Notes under the pieces: generated by a model
Told to the model about the DNA's origin: nothing
What the model saw: the letters and a program-made list of their open reading frames with translations, nothing else
Database searches by the model: none
Program-made: the position numbers and the translations under genes
Assembly: GCA_027366585.1 (NCBI GenBank)
Contig: DAHXNF010000010.1
Coordinates: 62,001-126,000 of the forward strand
Length of the DNA stretch: 64,000 bases
Reading direction: 5' to 3'
Origin: Thermoplasmatales archaeon
Lineage (GTDB): Archaea; Thermoplasmatota; Thermoplasmata; Thermoplasmatales; Thermoplasmataceae
In this document: positions 40,330 through 49,933 of the stretch, in pieces
Position numbering within the stretch: position 1 is the stretch's first letter
Layout of the letters: every line of letters starts with the position of its first letter

Positions 40330-41622
40330 TTACATCCTCCTGGCGGCCCTGTAGGCCTCAAGTATAAGCTGTGATTTTGACATTCCAGATCCTGCAATAG
40401 ATTCCAGCAGGATCTCTGAAAGATGCCTCTTTGGTTCCCCTGTTTCATAGAACATGTCAAAGAAGACTTTTTCCGCAATCCTCGGGACTGCCTTATGCAT
40501 GAGGCTGCTCCATGTCACTCCCTCGATTCCCTTGAAGTTCTTCATATCCTCGAGAACGTAATTTAAAGCAAGCTTCTCGTCGTATGAATGTAGTGAAGCA
40601 GCACTGAAGTTGCCCTTCGTCTTGGCCTCTATTGCAGCTTCCGCTGCTGCAATTCCTGATGTGATCGCGTAATTCATTCCCTGTATAACAAGGCCATTGC
40701 TGAATCCGAGGCTTGCTGAATCGCCCGCGATCATGTATCCGTCTCCGCTCAGTCTGGGCACGGATTTTATGCCGCCCTCACAGACGAGGTGGGCACTGTA
40801 CTCCTCAACCTTTCCGCCTTCAAGATACGGCGCAATGAAAGGATGTGTTACAAACTGTTCCATTATGTTATATGAATATGTGCTGTTATTGGCCCTCAAA
40901 TCAGCTGCATTGATTACCGCACCGATAGATATTGTTTCCTTATTTGTATAAAGGAAGCCGCCAGCCTTAACTCCATCCTTCAGGAATCCAAGCACGTATT
41001 CCCCGGCATATCCCTGGGAACCCCGCAGATTGAATCTTTCGTTGATCGTGGTTTCCGGCAGTCGGATTACCTCCTTGATCCCGATTGCAACGTCCCTGTC
41101 GCCGATTGGTTCCCTCAGGCCTGAATCAATTGCAACTCTTGGATTTGCCCCCTCGGCAAGAATCACGACATCCGAGGATATTACGTCGCCTTCCTGCTCA
41201 ACTCCTATGACCTTTCTGTCCTTGAACGCGACCTTGTCCACCGTTACCCCGGTTACAAGAGTGGCACCAGAAGCCTTCGCCTTGTTAGCAAGGAACTGGT
41301 CAAATTTTGCACGCAGGACTGAATATCCTGTCTTGTTATTCTCTAGCTTTTTTGACCTGAAGTCTATCGAAATGAGCGAATCATCAGTCAGCAGACCGGT
41401 GCCCTTGGAGACGACAAATCTTTCCAGCGGTGCATTCTTTTCCCAGTCAGGAATGACCTTGGCAAGCTCATTTCCCCAGAGTATTCCTCCAGAGACGTTC
41501 TTGCTTCCCGGCGGGTCGGCCCTTTCGACCAGCAGAACGCTCAGCCCGGAGGAGGCAAGTTTTATGGCAGATGATGAACCTGCAGGCCCTGCACCCACAA
41601 CAATAGCATCAAATTCGCTCAT
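40330..41622 (-). CDS. fixC: FixC-type ETF:quinone oxidoreductase flavoprotein
   Basis: DAIVVGAGPAGSSSAIKLA, VERADPPGSKNVSGG, YMIAGDSASLGFSNGLVIQGMNYA. Confidence 0.94.
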   Translation of the reverse strand: MSEFDAIVVGAGPAGSSSAIKLASSGLSVLLVERADPPGSKNVSGGILWGNELAKVIPDWEKNAPLERFVVSKGTGLLTDDSLISIDFRSKKLENNKTGYSVLRAKFDQFLANKAKASGATLVTGVTVDKVAFKDRKVIGVEQEGDVISSDVVILAEGANPRVAIDSGLREPIGDRDVAIGIKEVIRLPETTINERFNLRGSQGYAGEYVLGFLKDGVKAGGFLYTNKETISIGAVINAADLRANNSTYSYNIMEQFVTHPFIAPYLEGGKVEEYSAHLVCEGGIKSVPRLSGDGYMIAGDSASLGFSNGLVIQGMNYAITSGIAAAEAAIEAKTKGNFSAASLHSYDEKLALNYVLEDMKNFKGIEGVTWSSLMHKAVPRIAEKVFFDMFYETGEPKRHLSEILLESIAGSGMSKSQLILEAYRAARRM

Positions 41623-41835
41623 CCTTACTTAATGGCACCGTTCTTAAAAAATGTTGCAATGATTTACATTGAATGCTATGAGGCGATTAACCTATTTTCT
41701 GAAGCTGATTAAATAGGGCAGTACAGGTCTCATAACGCCTAGTAAATAGATATAAATTGTCAAATCGCCTCACTGCCCATCAGGATAAACAGATCTGGAA
41801 AGTCATTGTTCATCAGCTCGTCGGGGCTCACTTGC

Positions 41836-42384
41836 TTAAGTCCCTACGTACAATAGATCACTTTGCAGTTCAGGAACTTCATAGGCAAGGCTATCATTAC
41901 TGAACTTATTGTTAGAAAGCATGGATAGTAGATAATATCCTGTAGGGGCAGGGATATAAGCAGGGCTTGAATATTTAGATGGATAAGTTCCATTGAACGT
42001 CAAGTCATACACTGACTCGTTCCACATGACTGAATCTGCCCGGAAAGAATTCGTAATACAATATGGGATTGTAACAAAAACCCGATGTGCAGCACTAATG
42101 TTGGAGCTGTTGGTACCGACATAAACTAGAGTAAGCCCCTGAAATTTCCCTGTATTGTTGAAGACAAACCGAGTTCTGGATGTATTCGGTCTTGCCGGAG
42201 CACAGAAGTGGAATTCTATGAAGCTGGTGCTGCCGTTATTACTGCTATTCCATGTAATGTTTACGGTAACTCCAAGGTGTGAATGATTCAGTGTTTCATA
42301 GTAATCGACAGTATATAAAATCAGGGAGAAAATGAGGATGAAGGTTACAATCAGGGCAAATATCTCTCTTCGCATTATTTTCAC
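41836..42384 (-). CDS. Membrane-anchored extracytoplasmic protein, sequon-rich
   Basis: Single N-terminal hydrophobic anchor, many N-X-S/T sites, Cys pair; part of ABC cluster. Confidence 0.6.
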   Translation of the reverse strand: MKIMRREIFALIVTFILIFSLILYTVDYYETLNHSHLGVTVNITWNSSNNGSTSFIEFHFCAPARPNTSRTRFVFNNTGKFQGLTLVYVGTNSSNISAAHRVFVTIPYCITNSFRADSVMWNESVYDLTFNGTYPSKYSSPAYIPAPTGYYLLSMLSNNKFSNDSLAYEVPELQSDLLYVGT

Positions 42385-42839
42385 TGTTCCTCTCGAGGCA
42401 TAGCATATGCCATCAGACTGAAGTTGTCGTTGCCCTGAGATTTGAACTCGATACTGTAGGCACCTTCTGTGTGATTATCTGTGCTTAGGGAGCATGTAAA
42501 AGAGTGAAAATCACCAGGTCCAGCTGTTGAAACTGCGCCGGGGCCAGAAGGTGTGTAGGTGCATACCTTAGTTGCATTATGTATGTTTCCTGACATTATA
42601 TACTCAATTCCAGCGATGTTTAAATTGATAGTAAGGTAATATTTTGCCAAAAAATTGTCCTTTTGCGTCAGTGTCACATTTTTTTCCAAAACGAGGAGTG
42701 ATGTACCAGGAATCGGTGGCGATATTGTCGTTGACCCGCTGCCTTTATTAGAATTACTCGTGTATATATAATAGGAGGACGAAACTATGATTGCCATTAT
42801 CACAGCAAAGACCAGTACAAGCTTCCTCCTTGATATCAT
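42381..42839 (-). CDS. Membrane-anchored extracytoplasmic protein
   Basis: MISRRKLVLVFAVIMAIIVSSSYYIYTS anchor; overlaps neighbours on both sides by 4 nt. Confidence 0.6.
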   Translation of the reverse strand: MISRRKLVLVFAVIMAIIVSSSYYIYTSNSNKGSGSTTISPPIPGTSLLVLEKNVTLTQKDNFLAKYYLTINLNIAGIEYIMSGNIHNATKVCTYTPSGPGAVSTAGPGDFHSFTCSLSTDNHTEGAYSIEFKSQGNDNFSLMAYAMPREEQ

Positions 42840-43816
42840 CTAGTCTTCACCCCAATGATGAAAAACAAAGCTAAGATGAAAACAGTTAAGATTAGGTATT
42901 CCAGGAGCATGGAAGAAAACGGCATTATTGCGTTAAGCGCGCTCACATGATAGGTGGCATAGTATTTGTAATTGGCAGAGCTGAACACCTCACCTGGCCT
43001 GACTCCTGAAGCTGCAACGTAAGGTTGCATGTTCGACAGGAACATAGCCATACCAAACATGTTTCCAGGGTTGATAAATTCTACAATATGATACAACTGA
43101 TTTAAGCTGCCATGTGCAATAGAAGATTGAAGGATCTGCGATATCAAGAACACTAAAAGGAACAGCGAAACGGAAACAGCAACCGAAGTTACCTTTTTTT
43201 TCGTTATTTCGCTGATAAGCAGACCCTCCAGCACAATAGAGAAAGACACAAATATTGCAACAAAATATTCAATATATATGTCGAGAGGAGAAAAAAACAA
43301 CCTGCCAATTATGTACATGGACGGGCCGGGTGAAGTGATTGTGGATTTGGCGTATACCGATATCAAGATCAATTCATATATTACAAGATGACCGCTTTCA
43401 GCTAGATATACACCGAAAATCACAAGAAAAGAAGCAAGGATAAGGATCATGGAAAAAGTAAACTGCCATAGAAGCTTCCCGGCCAACAGGCAAACTCGTT
43501 TCCGCTTGAATACAGAAATCATTTCCCAGCTGCCGGATTCCTTTTCCTCAGAGATAGCAATTGCTGGCGGGATCAGGATAACCAGATACAATAACGGAAA
43601 GGTAGACTGAAAAACTTGTCCTACAAAGTACTGGGCTAGTACGTATTTAGCGCCATTATAGTATTGAAGAAAAAACTGATCTATCGCCGTTAGCAGGGTC
43701 AGGATGCACGTGATCAGTAAGATAGCCAGGTAGAGAACTGACCTTAGACCTGTTCTGGCCTCTTTTCTGAATACTGCGGATATTGCTTTCCATCGTGAAC
43801 TGTAATCAACTTCCAT
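42836..43816 (-). CDS. ABC-2-type transporter permease
   Basis: About 6 TM segments; PPAIAISEEKESGSWEMISVFKRKRVCLLAGKLLWQ resembles the ABC-2 permease core; overlaps ATPase gene. Confidence 0.78.
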   Translation of the reverse strand: MEVDYSSRWKAISAVFRKEARTGLRSVLYLAILLITCILTLLTAIDQFFLQYYNGAKYVLAQYFVGQVFQSTFPLLYLVILIPPAIAISEEKESGSWEMISVFKRKRVCLLAGKLLWQFTFSMILILASFLVIFGVYLAESGHLVIYELILISVYAKSTITSPGPSMYIIGRLFFSPLDIYIEYFVAIFVSFSIVLEGLLISEITKKKVTSVAVSVSLFLLVFLISQILQSSIAHGSLNQLYHIVEFINPGNMFGMAMFLSNMQPYVAASGVRPGEVFSSANYKYYATYHVSALNAIMPFSSMLLEYLILTVFILALFFIIGVKTR

Positions 43817-44657
43817 ATTCTCTCCTGAAGGCTTCCTCCAAACTGGGTCTCCTGGCATATTTAACTTCCACACCCTGGTTGATCAATTTCCTCACGACTT
43901 CCTGGGGCTCATCCCCGCTGTCCACGTACAGGACAGCGCCATTCTCAATCCTACAGGAATAACCAATCTTTCCGCATGCCTCTATAGCTTCGCTCGTCGG
44001 AGATGATATCTCAATAATCATCATATTCAGCTGGTGAGTCCTTGGATCTTCAACCGCATTCCCGGAACGCATGAATATGATGTCATCGGCAATTTCCTGA
44101 ACCAGGGTCAAAACATGGGAACTTATCAGGAATACGATTCCAGTTCTTTTCAACTTTTTGATCAACGATGCAAGCTCAAATGATGATATTGGATCCAGCC
44201 CTTCGAATGGTTCATCCAGGCAAATAAAATTGGCGTCGGAAGACAGCACCATGGCTAGGTTCAACCTGCGCTTCTGCCCTTTCGAAAGTTTGTAGCCCAT
44301 TACTTTCTCTAGCTGGGAGATGCCAGTTAAGCTGAGATATTCCGTCACATTTCCCTTTCCACCTGAAAATTGAAGATAGAACTCAACGTTTTCTCTGCAC
44401 GTTAAATATGGGTAGATGGACGCATTCTCAGGCAGGTACGCAAATTTTCCTTCTCTCTTGATCGCTCCTGCACTTATTTTCTGCAATCCCAGAATCGCCC
44501 TGATGGTTGTTGTCTTTCCTGCACCATTTGCTCCAACAAGAGCAATGCACTTCCCTCCTTCATCTACAACAAGGGATAGACCCTTAACCGCTTCCTTTTT
44601 ATTCCTGATCCCATACTTAACACTTATTGATTCCATGTTCAGTATGTGTTTTGTCAC
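43806..44657 (-). CDS. ABC transporter ATP-binding protein
   Basis: GANGAGKTTTIRAILGL Walker A, KLSKGQKRRLNLAMVL signature, FICLDEPFEGLDP Walker B. Confidence 0.94.
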   Translation of the reverse strand: MTKHILNMESISVKYGIRNKKEAVKGLSLVVDEGGKCIALVGANGAGKTTTIRAILGLQKISAGAIKREGKFAYLPENASIYPYLTCRENVEFYLQFSGGKGNVTEYLSLTGISQLEKVMGYKLSKGQKRRLNLAMVLSSDANFICLDEPFEGLDPISSFELASLIKKLKRTGIVFLISSHVLTLVQEIADDIIFMRSGNAVEDPRTHQLNMMIIEISSPTSEAIEACGKIGYSCRIENGAVLYVDSGDEPQEVVRKLINQGVEVKYARRPSLEEAFRREYGS

Positions 44658-44684
44658 TTCACCATCCCCTCTTGTATTATTTTG

Positions 44685-45296
44685 TCACACTTCGATCTGA
44701 CTTACGCTCCCGGAATTGGATACAAAATATGCTATACGAGAAAATCCCTCGAAATAAAATGACGTCTGCAGTCCCTTCGCAGATTCGTAGTTTGTAGGAC
44801 CCCTCGTAATCATGTAATATCCTGCGATGTCTGGCAACTGTACAGTTGTACTGTACGATGGATTGGCATTATCCAGTTGAAAAGGGATTACCTTTGTACA
44901 ATTGCTGGGATTATTTATATCTGATAGATTCTGGCTATAAAAAAGACCAAGCCCTAACCCATTACTTTCAATAAAGTCAAATTTTGTAAGGAAATTAGTC
45001 TGGTTGATGATGGCTGTTATTGTCACCGCAACGATATCGCTATTGTTATTCTCCAGATTATCAACTATCTTAACCCCAATGGAATAACTAGAATGAATAT
45101 CTGTGTAATATACCAGATAGGAAAAAGAGGCAATGGCAGTAATTACTACTGCAGAAATAACTATTACGAAAAGTTTCTGCGATCTCTTTGATAGTGCCAT
45201 GTAATCCCCACAACCATTATGGCTTATAAAATATTTTGACAAACCAAATTTAAGAAATTCATTTAAAATAACTTCAGGAATTGCTAAACTGAACAT
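44685..45296 (-). CDS. Membrane-anchored extracytoplasmic protein, sequon-rich
   Basis: Anchor KLFVIVISAVVITAIASFSYLVYYT, several N-X-S/T sites, GYYMITRG motif; likely start MALSKRSQ. Confidence 0.55.
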   Translation of the reverse strand: MFSLAIPEVILNEFLKFGLSKYFISHNGCGDYMALSKRSQKLFVIVISAVVITAIASFSYLVYYTDIHSSYSIGVKIVDNLENNNSDIVAVTITAIINQTNFLTKFDFIESNGLGLGLFYSQNLSDINNPSNCTKVIPFQLDNANPSYSTTVQLPDIAGYYMITRGPTNYESAKGLQTSFYFEGFSRIAYFVSNSGSVSQIEV

Positions 45297-45540
45297 AAGA
45301 GTTCATATAAACATCATAATAGGAGGTAAAGATATAGTCGGAACTGTGAGCAAACTGACCCATTAAATAATAATAAATTCCTTCATATTGCCCGGAATTT
45401 CCTGGTACAGTTGCTGAAGTCTGCCATGAAGCTGAGTATGGCGTATTACCTGCAGCCTTCCCATTATCTGAGAAAACCCAACTTGTGTTATAAAGGCACA
45501 TATTCACAGGCTCGAGAGTAAAACACGGCACATCAAACAA
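45274..45540 (-). pseudogene. N-terminally truncated member of the exported-protein cluster
   Basis: In-frame sequence extends slightly upstream (FKLQVFSPILFDVPCF) but no anchor; upstream sequence is the degenerate element. Confidence 0.5.
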
Positions 45541-45569
45541 TATTGGACTGAATACTTGGAGCTTAAACT

Positions 45570-46010
45570 AGCAAAGTTGCAATGATTGAAGCAAACTTCG
45601 TGGGTCGTGCAAGGAATGGCGTTGTGATAGTAGTGGCAATGACACTGGTGATAACAAGCCGAGAGAGTGAATGCCACCGGGTATGGCGGCATGGAGGAAG
45701 AGAGGTCTCAGGACACTGCCTGAAAGAGGCTCTTCTGTCCTGCATAGGAATTCTAAGTTAATCTCAAATGCATGTGGTTCTCGGATCTAAAAGGCGAAGT
45801 GCATCTCAAACCGGAAGGGAAGGGGTGCATGATAGGCGGACACTATACTTGAAACCGAATGCTAGAAATGAGCCAGTACTGAGTTTTAGAGGACTTGGCG
45901 GAAACGGAACCTGAAAGGAGACGTGATGGGAAATCACGGTTCGGTCAGACCAGACTGGAAGCTGCGCTGCCATTCAACTTGGTGAAATAGTTTAGTTAGA
46001 ATTTAACACA
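45570..46010 (+). mobile_element. Degenerate element; 3' part resembles the 3' end of an IS200/IS605-type tnpB
   Basis: Frame reads ...NLKGDVMGNHGSVRPDWKLRCHSTW*, with hairpin CGTGAT-gggaA-ATCACG; no intact ORF. Confidence 0.4.
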
Positions 46011-46169
46011 AAATGGCATGCCTGTTTTTTGGAGATCAATTTCTATTGAGTCAAAAGAGTTTAATTCCCCATTGAATATATATAGAGTGAATAAATCATT
46101 CGAAATGGGCAGAAAGTAGTACGAATTCTTCCTCTTTTACATTGGAAAGATTGATTTCATCTATCAGCC

Positions 46170-46838
46170 TTGCTTGTTGCATTGATTGACCATGCGCTTA
46201 TCTACGAAAGTTTGCTGGGAAGGTTCGGCGATCTTCACTGGTGGCCTGCAGAAACCAGTGACGAGATACTGGTAGGTAGTATTCTTACACAGAATACCTC
46301 CTGGAAGAACGTTGAAAAGGCTATAGAGCAGTTGAAAGACGGCAACCTGATCTCGCTTGAGAGCATTGCAGATGCGAATGAAGAAGATCTTGCACAAAGA
46401 ATCAGGATCTCAGGTTTCTACAGGCAGAAGGCTGCCAGACTGCATTCGATATCAATGGAGATTGTTCACCGTCATGGATCGCTGGATAGAATGCGCTCCA
46501 TCGATACGGAAGAACTTATCGCTTTCTTTGGAGGTATGAAGGGGATCGGGAAGGAAACCCTTGACTCCATACTTTTATACATATTTGAAAGGCCTGTCAT
46601 GGTCATGGACTCGTATTCGAGGAGGATACTTTCCCGCGTTTCTTATCCGGAATACGCGGAGGATCATGCGATCCAGCAAGCTGCATTATCAGATCTGCAA
46701 TGTTCCGTTGATGCACTGAAAAACTATCACGCATGCCTTGTTGAACTTGGCAAGAACTATTGCAGAAAAACTCCTGAATGCGCGGAGTGCCCACTGAAAC
46801 ATGACTGTAACTACGCTATGGATTTGAGTTCCCCGTAG
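46170..46838 (+). CDS. Endonuclease III-family DNA glycosylase (HhH-GPD, 4Fe-4S)
   Basis: SILTQNTSWKNVEKAI, GMKGIGKETLDSILLYIF, VMDSYSRRIL, C-x6-C-x2-C-x5-C cluster (CRKTPECAECPLKHDC). Confidence 0.92.
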   Translation: MLVALIDHALIYESLLGRFGDLHWWPAETSDEILVGSILTQNTSWKNVEKAIEQLKDGNLISLESIADANEEDLAQRIRISGFYRQKAARLHSISMEIVHRHGSLDRMRSIDTEELIAFFGGMKGIGKETLDSILLYIFERPVMVMDSYSRRILSRVSYPEYAEDHAIQQAALSDLQCSVDALKNYHACLVELGKNYCRKTPECAECPLKHDCNYAMDLSSP

Positions 46839-48034
46839 CCGATGAGCCGCCACCTGTTTGAGATCCTTCTGCCAATTGCTACTCTTGCACCGACGTTGGC
46901 AGCCACCGGGTATCTGAGGCTGACCTCAATTTCATCGTCCCTTCCGGACGACACGACGGCAACTGTGTTTGCAGTTCCGACTGTAAGCATGAGGCTTTCC
47001 TTGCTCTTGATCGGCGTGATCGTCTGCTCCTCGGCAAAGCCAACCACTCTCTTAAGCAAGTGCGTCACTACAACCGCATCGGAAACGACTGGAGGAGCCT
47101 TTCCAACGTTACCAACGATCCTGCCCGTGAATGAATCATTCTTTGTAAGGAACGGATCAAGCTTTGTGCCAACGGCAGCCAGTCCACCAGGCCTGATCTT
47201 ATCAAGGCTGCTTGTTCCTGCCCTGAGGCTGGTTATCTCAGTTATCACATTCTCCCATGTCTGCTTGTTGCCCTTGGTAACCTGGATACCTGGAGAAATC
47301 TCGATCTCCTGCCCTGCACTCAGTTCACCTGTAACGAGGGAACCGCCAAGAACACCGCCAACCAGTTTTGCGGGGTTAGTTCCAGGTTTATTGACATCAA
47401 AGGATCTTGCTACATACATCATTGGATCATGGGATGGATCGAAAATCGGTGAAGGGATTCGTTCCTCTATTGCCTTGAGTAGAGAATCTATGTTCACATT
47501 ATGATATGCACTTACAGGTATAATGGGAGCATTTTCTGCGACGCTTCCTTTCAGGAATGACTTGATTTCGTTGTAGCTTTCTACTGCCTTCTCCCTTGTT
47601 ACAAGATCGATCTTGTTCTGAGCAACCACTATATTCTTGATCCCCATGATTTCCAGCGCTGTAAGATGTTCCCGTGTCTGGGGCTGTGGGCATTTCTCGT
47701 TTGCTGCAATGACAAGGAGCGCACCATTCATGATGGACGACCCGGCAAGCATTGTCGCCATGAGCGTCTCGTGTCCGGGGGCATCCACGATTGATATGGA
47801 TCTTGACTCTGTACACTTGCCCGATTCCGGGTTCCGGGAATAATATATTTCGTCACTCTCGTTCTTGCACTTATAAATCGTGACATCAGCGTATCCTAAC
47901 TTTATCGAGATTCCTCTCTTAATCTCCTCTGAGTGGGTATCGGTCTTTGTTCCCGTGAGTGCCTGAGTGAGTGTACTTTTGCCATGATCAACATGGCCAA
48001 CCATCCCGATGTTAACGCTTGGCTGGGAAACCAT
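46811..48034 (-). CDS. Translation initiation factor aIF2 gamma
   Basis: GHVDHGKSTLTQALTG, DAPGHETLMATML, QNKIDLV, archaeal eIF2G C-terminal domains. Confidence 0.96.
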   Translation of the reverse strand: MVSQPSVNIGMVGHVDHGKSTLTQALTGTKTDTHSEEIKRGISIKLGYADVTIYKCKNESDEIYYSRNPESGKCTESRSISIVDAPGHETLMATMLAGSSIMNGALLVIAANEKCPQPQTREHLTALEIMGIKNIVVAQNKIDLVTREKAVESYNEIKSFLKGSVAENAPIIPVSAYHNVNIDSLLKAIEERIPSPIFDPSHDPMMYVARSFDVNKPGTNPAKLVGGVLGGSLVTGELSAGQEIEISPGIQVTKGNKQTWENVITEITSLRAGTSSLDKIRPGGLAAVGTKLDPFLTKNDSFTGRIVGNVGKAPPVVSDAVVVTHLLKRVVGFAEEQTITPIKSKESLMLTVGTANTVAVVSSGRDDEIEVSLRYPVAANVGARVAIGRRISNRWRLIGYGELKSIA

Positions 48035-48420
48035 CAGTTGCTGACCTTTGCCTCTTCCCCTTCAAGAGGGTTAGGGCCATACTGGACAATCTTGAGATTG
48101 AGCTGGGAAATGTCTGTGCCGACGATGGCTCCGCGCACCGTTATGCGCTTCCTCTTTCCATCCTTGCCTGCCTTTCCTCTGGTGTATGTCTTCAGTATTC
48201 TCTTCTTTCCAGACAGCTGGAGATCAGATCTCATGGCGAATCCGTCAACAGAGGTGCCTCCAGTCAATTTAAGCCTGTATCCTGGAAGGTTAAAGAATAT
48301 CCCATCCAGTTCTTCTCCTATCTTTCTTCCTGCAAGTGATCCAAGATTCTCGGGAGAGACCTCTCTCTTATGCGTCTTCCCCGTCTTTGGGTCTGCAATT
48401 AGTGCTACTGCGTTTGCCAT
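48034..48420 (-). CDS. Ribosomal protein S6e
   Basis: GKTHKREVSPE...GRKIGEELDG...LKLTGGTSVDGFAMR...KRITVRGAIVG. Confidence 0.93.
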   Translation of the reverse strand: MANAVALIADPKTGKTHKREVSPENLGSLAGRKIGEELDGIFFNLPGYRLKLTGGTSVDGFAMRSDLQLSGKKRILKTYTRGKAGKDGKRKRITVRGAIVGTDISQLNLKIVQYGPNPLEGEEAKVSN

Positions 48421-48499
48421 TAATTTCACTCCTGATTTGTGTTTACCTTAAGGTTCCCTGTATTTTTCCTGAGTTAATAAATGATATGATATCTAATGA

Positions 48500-48575
48500 C
48501 AACTCGCTCCAAAGTACCAGCTGATCTAGACACACGAGTTGATAGGAAGATGCTTTACCACTAGATCACTGCTAC
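48500..48575 (-). other. tRNA-like 5'-half remnant / overlapping inverted repeats
   Basis: Minus strand GCAGTGATCTAGTGGTAAAGCATCTTCCTATCAACTCG resembles a tRNA D-arm to anticodon loop; no matching 3' half. Confidence 0.35.
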
Positions 48576-49775
48576 TATTCCAAGCATGATGATGAATGAG
48601 AGCGAAAACCAGTAGGCAGCCTTTAATTTCCTGCCACTCGTATATGGACCCATAATCTCCATTTTTCCCACCATGTAACCTAGAATCAGACCCGGGCCTA
48701 AAAGTATGAACACAAAGCCAACCAAAAGATCAAGCACAGCGTTAATCAGCATTGATCCTGGAAGAATCATTGCAGCAGCAGCACCAGGAATGCTCTCCAG
48801 AAGGTAAAAATAGAAAATCCTGTCCCTGCTAATGCCTATCGCCTCCGCGGTACCCCATGCGCTTCCTAGTGAGATAACAACCAATGCCAGAAAACCAGAA
48901 GCCGCCAGCCCAACACCAAAAAGCAGTGGCGCATAAGGGCCCGCAATGATCGAGAGCGAATTTGATATAGACTTTGCAGAGACTATCTTTGCGACCGGAA
49001 TGTTGCCTGCCATAACCATCTCGACTACGATCATCATAATCTCAGTAGCAATAGCGCCAATTAGGGTCTCAACCCGCATCAGCCTGACTGCAATGTGTTT
49101 CAGGTTTCCTCCATCCATGTATACTGAGGTGCCAGTGATGCTGGAATCGATGGATTTCATTTTGTGTGCTGTTGCGGAAGCCTGAAAAAATAGCATGAAT
49201 GGCATGATCACTGCCCCGGCATTTGCAGCCAAGATGAAGAGGTATGCGGTCGTTGGGTTAACGCTGAACATGCTGTAGTCTTGTACTCCCCTCACAAGCA
49301 GCGTGAGAATGAATGACGTTATGAGTATTCCAGAAATAAGAATCAGAACTTTTTCTGCATTTTTGTATTTTCCTCGCGCAACGATGGCGATGTGAATGAA
49401 GAATACGATCGGCACGGAAATGATCGGCGATATCCCCAGCACCGAAAGACCAACTGCGATACCTAGATACTCAATAGCGTAGGTGGCGATATCAGCCAGC
49501 GCCATCGGGAGTGTAAGAAGTAGGGCCAGCTTTCGACTGTATCTCTCCCGTATGTTTTCCCCGAGACCTTTTTCAGTCGCCACTCCAAGCCGGCCAGACA
49601 CTTCCTGCATTATGAAGAGAGGTATTATGAGCAACAGGAGGAACCATATCATGCTGTAATTGAAGAGTGCACCCGTCTCGGCTGCACCTATTGTACTGCT
49701 TGCATCCATATCTGCCATCATTACGATCCATGCAGGACCAAACAGCTGGAAAACTAATTTTTTACGGATGCGCAC
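48561..49775 (-). CDS. Nramp-family divalent metal transporter
   Basis: MMADMDASSTIGAAETGA and further TM segments characteristic of Nramp-like proteins. Confidence 0.82.
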   Translation of the reverse strand: MRIRKKLVFQLFGPAWIVMMADMDASSTIGAAETGALFNYSMIWFLLLLIIPLFIMQEVSGRLGVATEKGLGENIRERYSRKLALLLTLPMALADIATYAIEYLGIAVGLSVLGISPIISVPIVFFIHIAIVARGKYKNAEKVLILISGILITSFILTLLVRGVQDYSMFSVNPTTAYLFILAANAGAVIMPFMLFFQASATAHKMKSIDSSITGTSVYMDGGNLKHIAVRLMRVETLIGAIATEIMMIVVEMVMAGNIPVAKIVSAKSISNSLSIIAGPYAPLLFGVGLAASGFLALVVISLGSAWGTAEAIGISRDRIFYFYLLESIPGAAAAMILPGSMLINAVLDLLVGFVFILLGPGLILGYMVGKMEIMGPYTSGRKLKAAYWFSLSFIIMLGIVAVI

Positions 49776-49933
49776 AGACTTATAATTAGGCTAGCCTAAA
49801 TTAACATAAATCCATACATGTAATCCACAAGCCCTCCGGACCTGAAGCATTTTATAACCTTCTAACTGCCCGGTACTGCGCTGTCGATATATGATGCATG
49901 AAAGCAGTTTTATCCCCCTGATCATTTCACCTT

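Noticed and set aside
45850-45960. Group II intron domain V
   Set aside because: GTGATGGGAAATCAC hairpin superficially similar, but lacks the AGC/GUUC-paired 34-nt domain V pattern.
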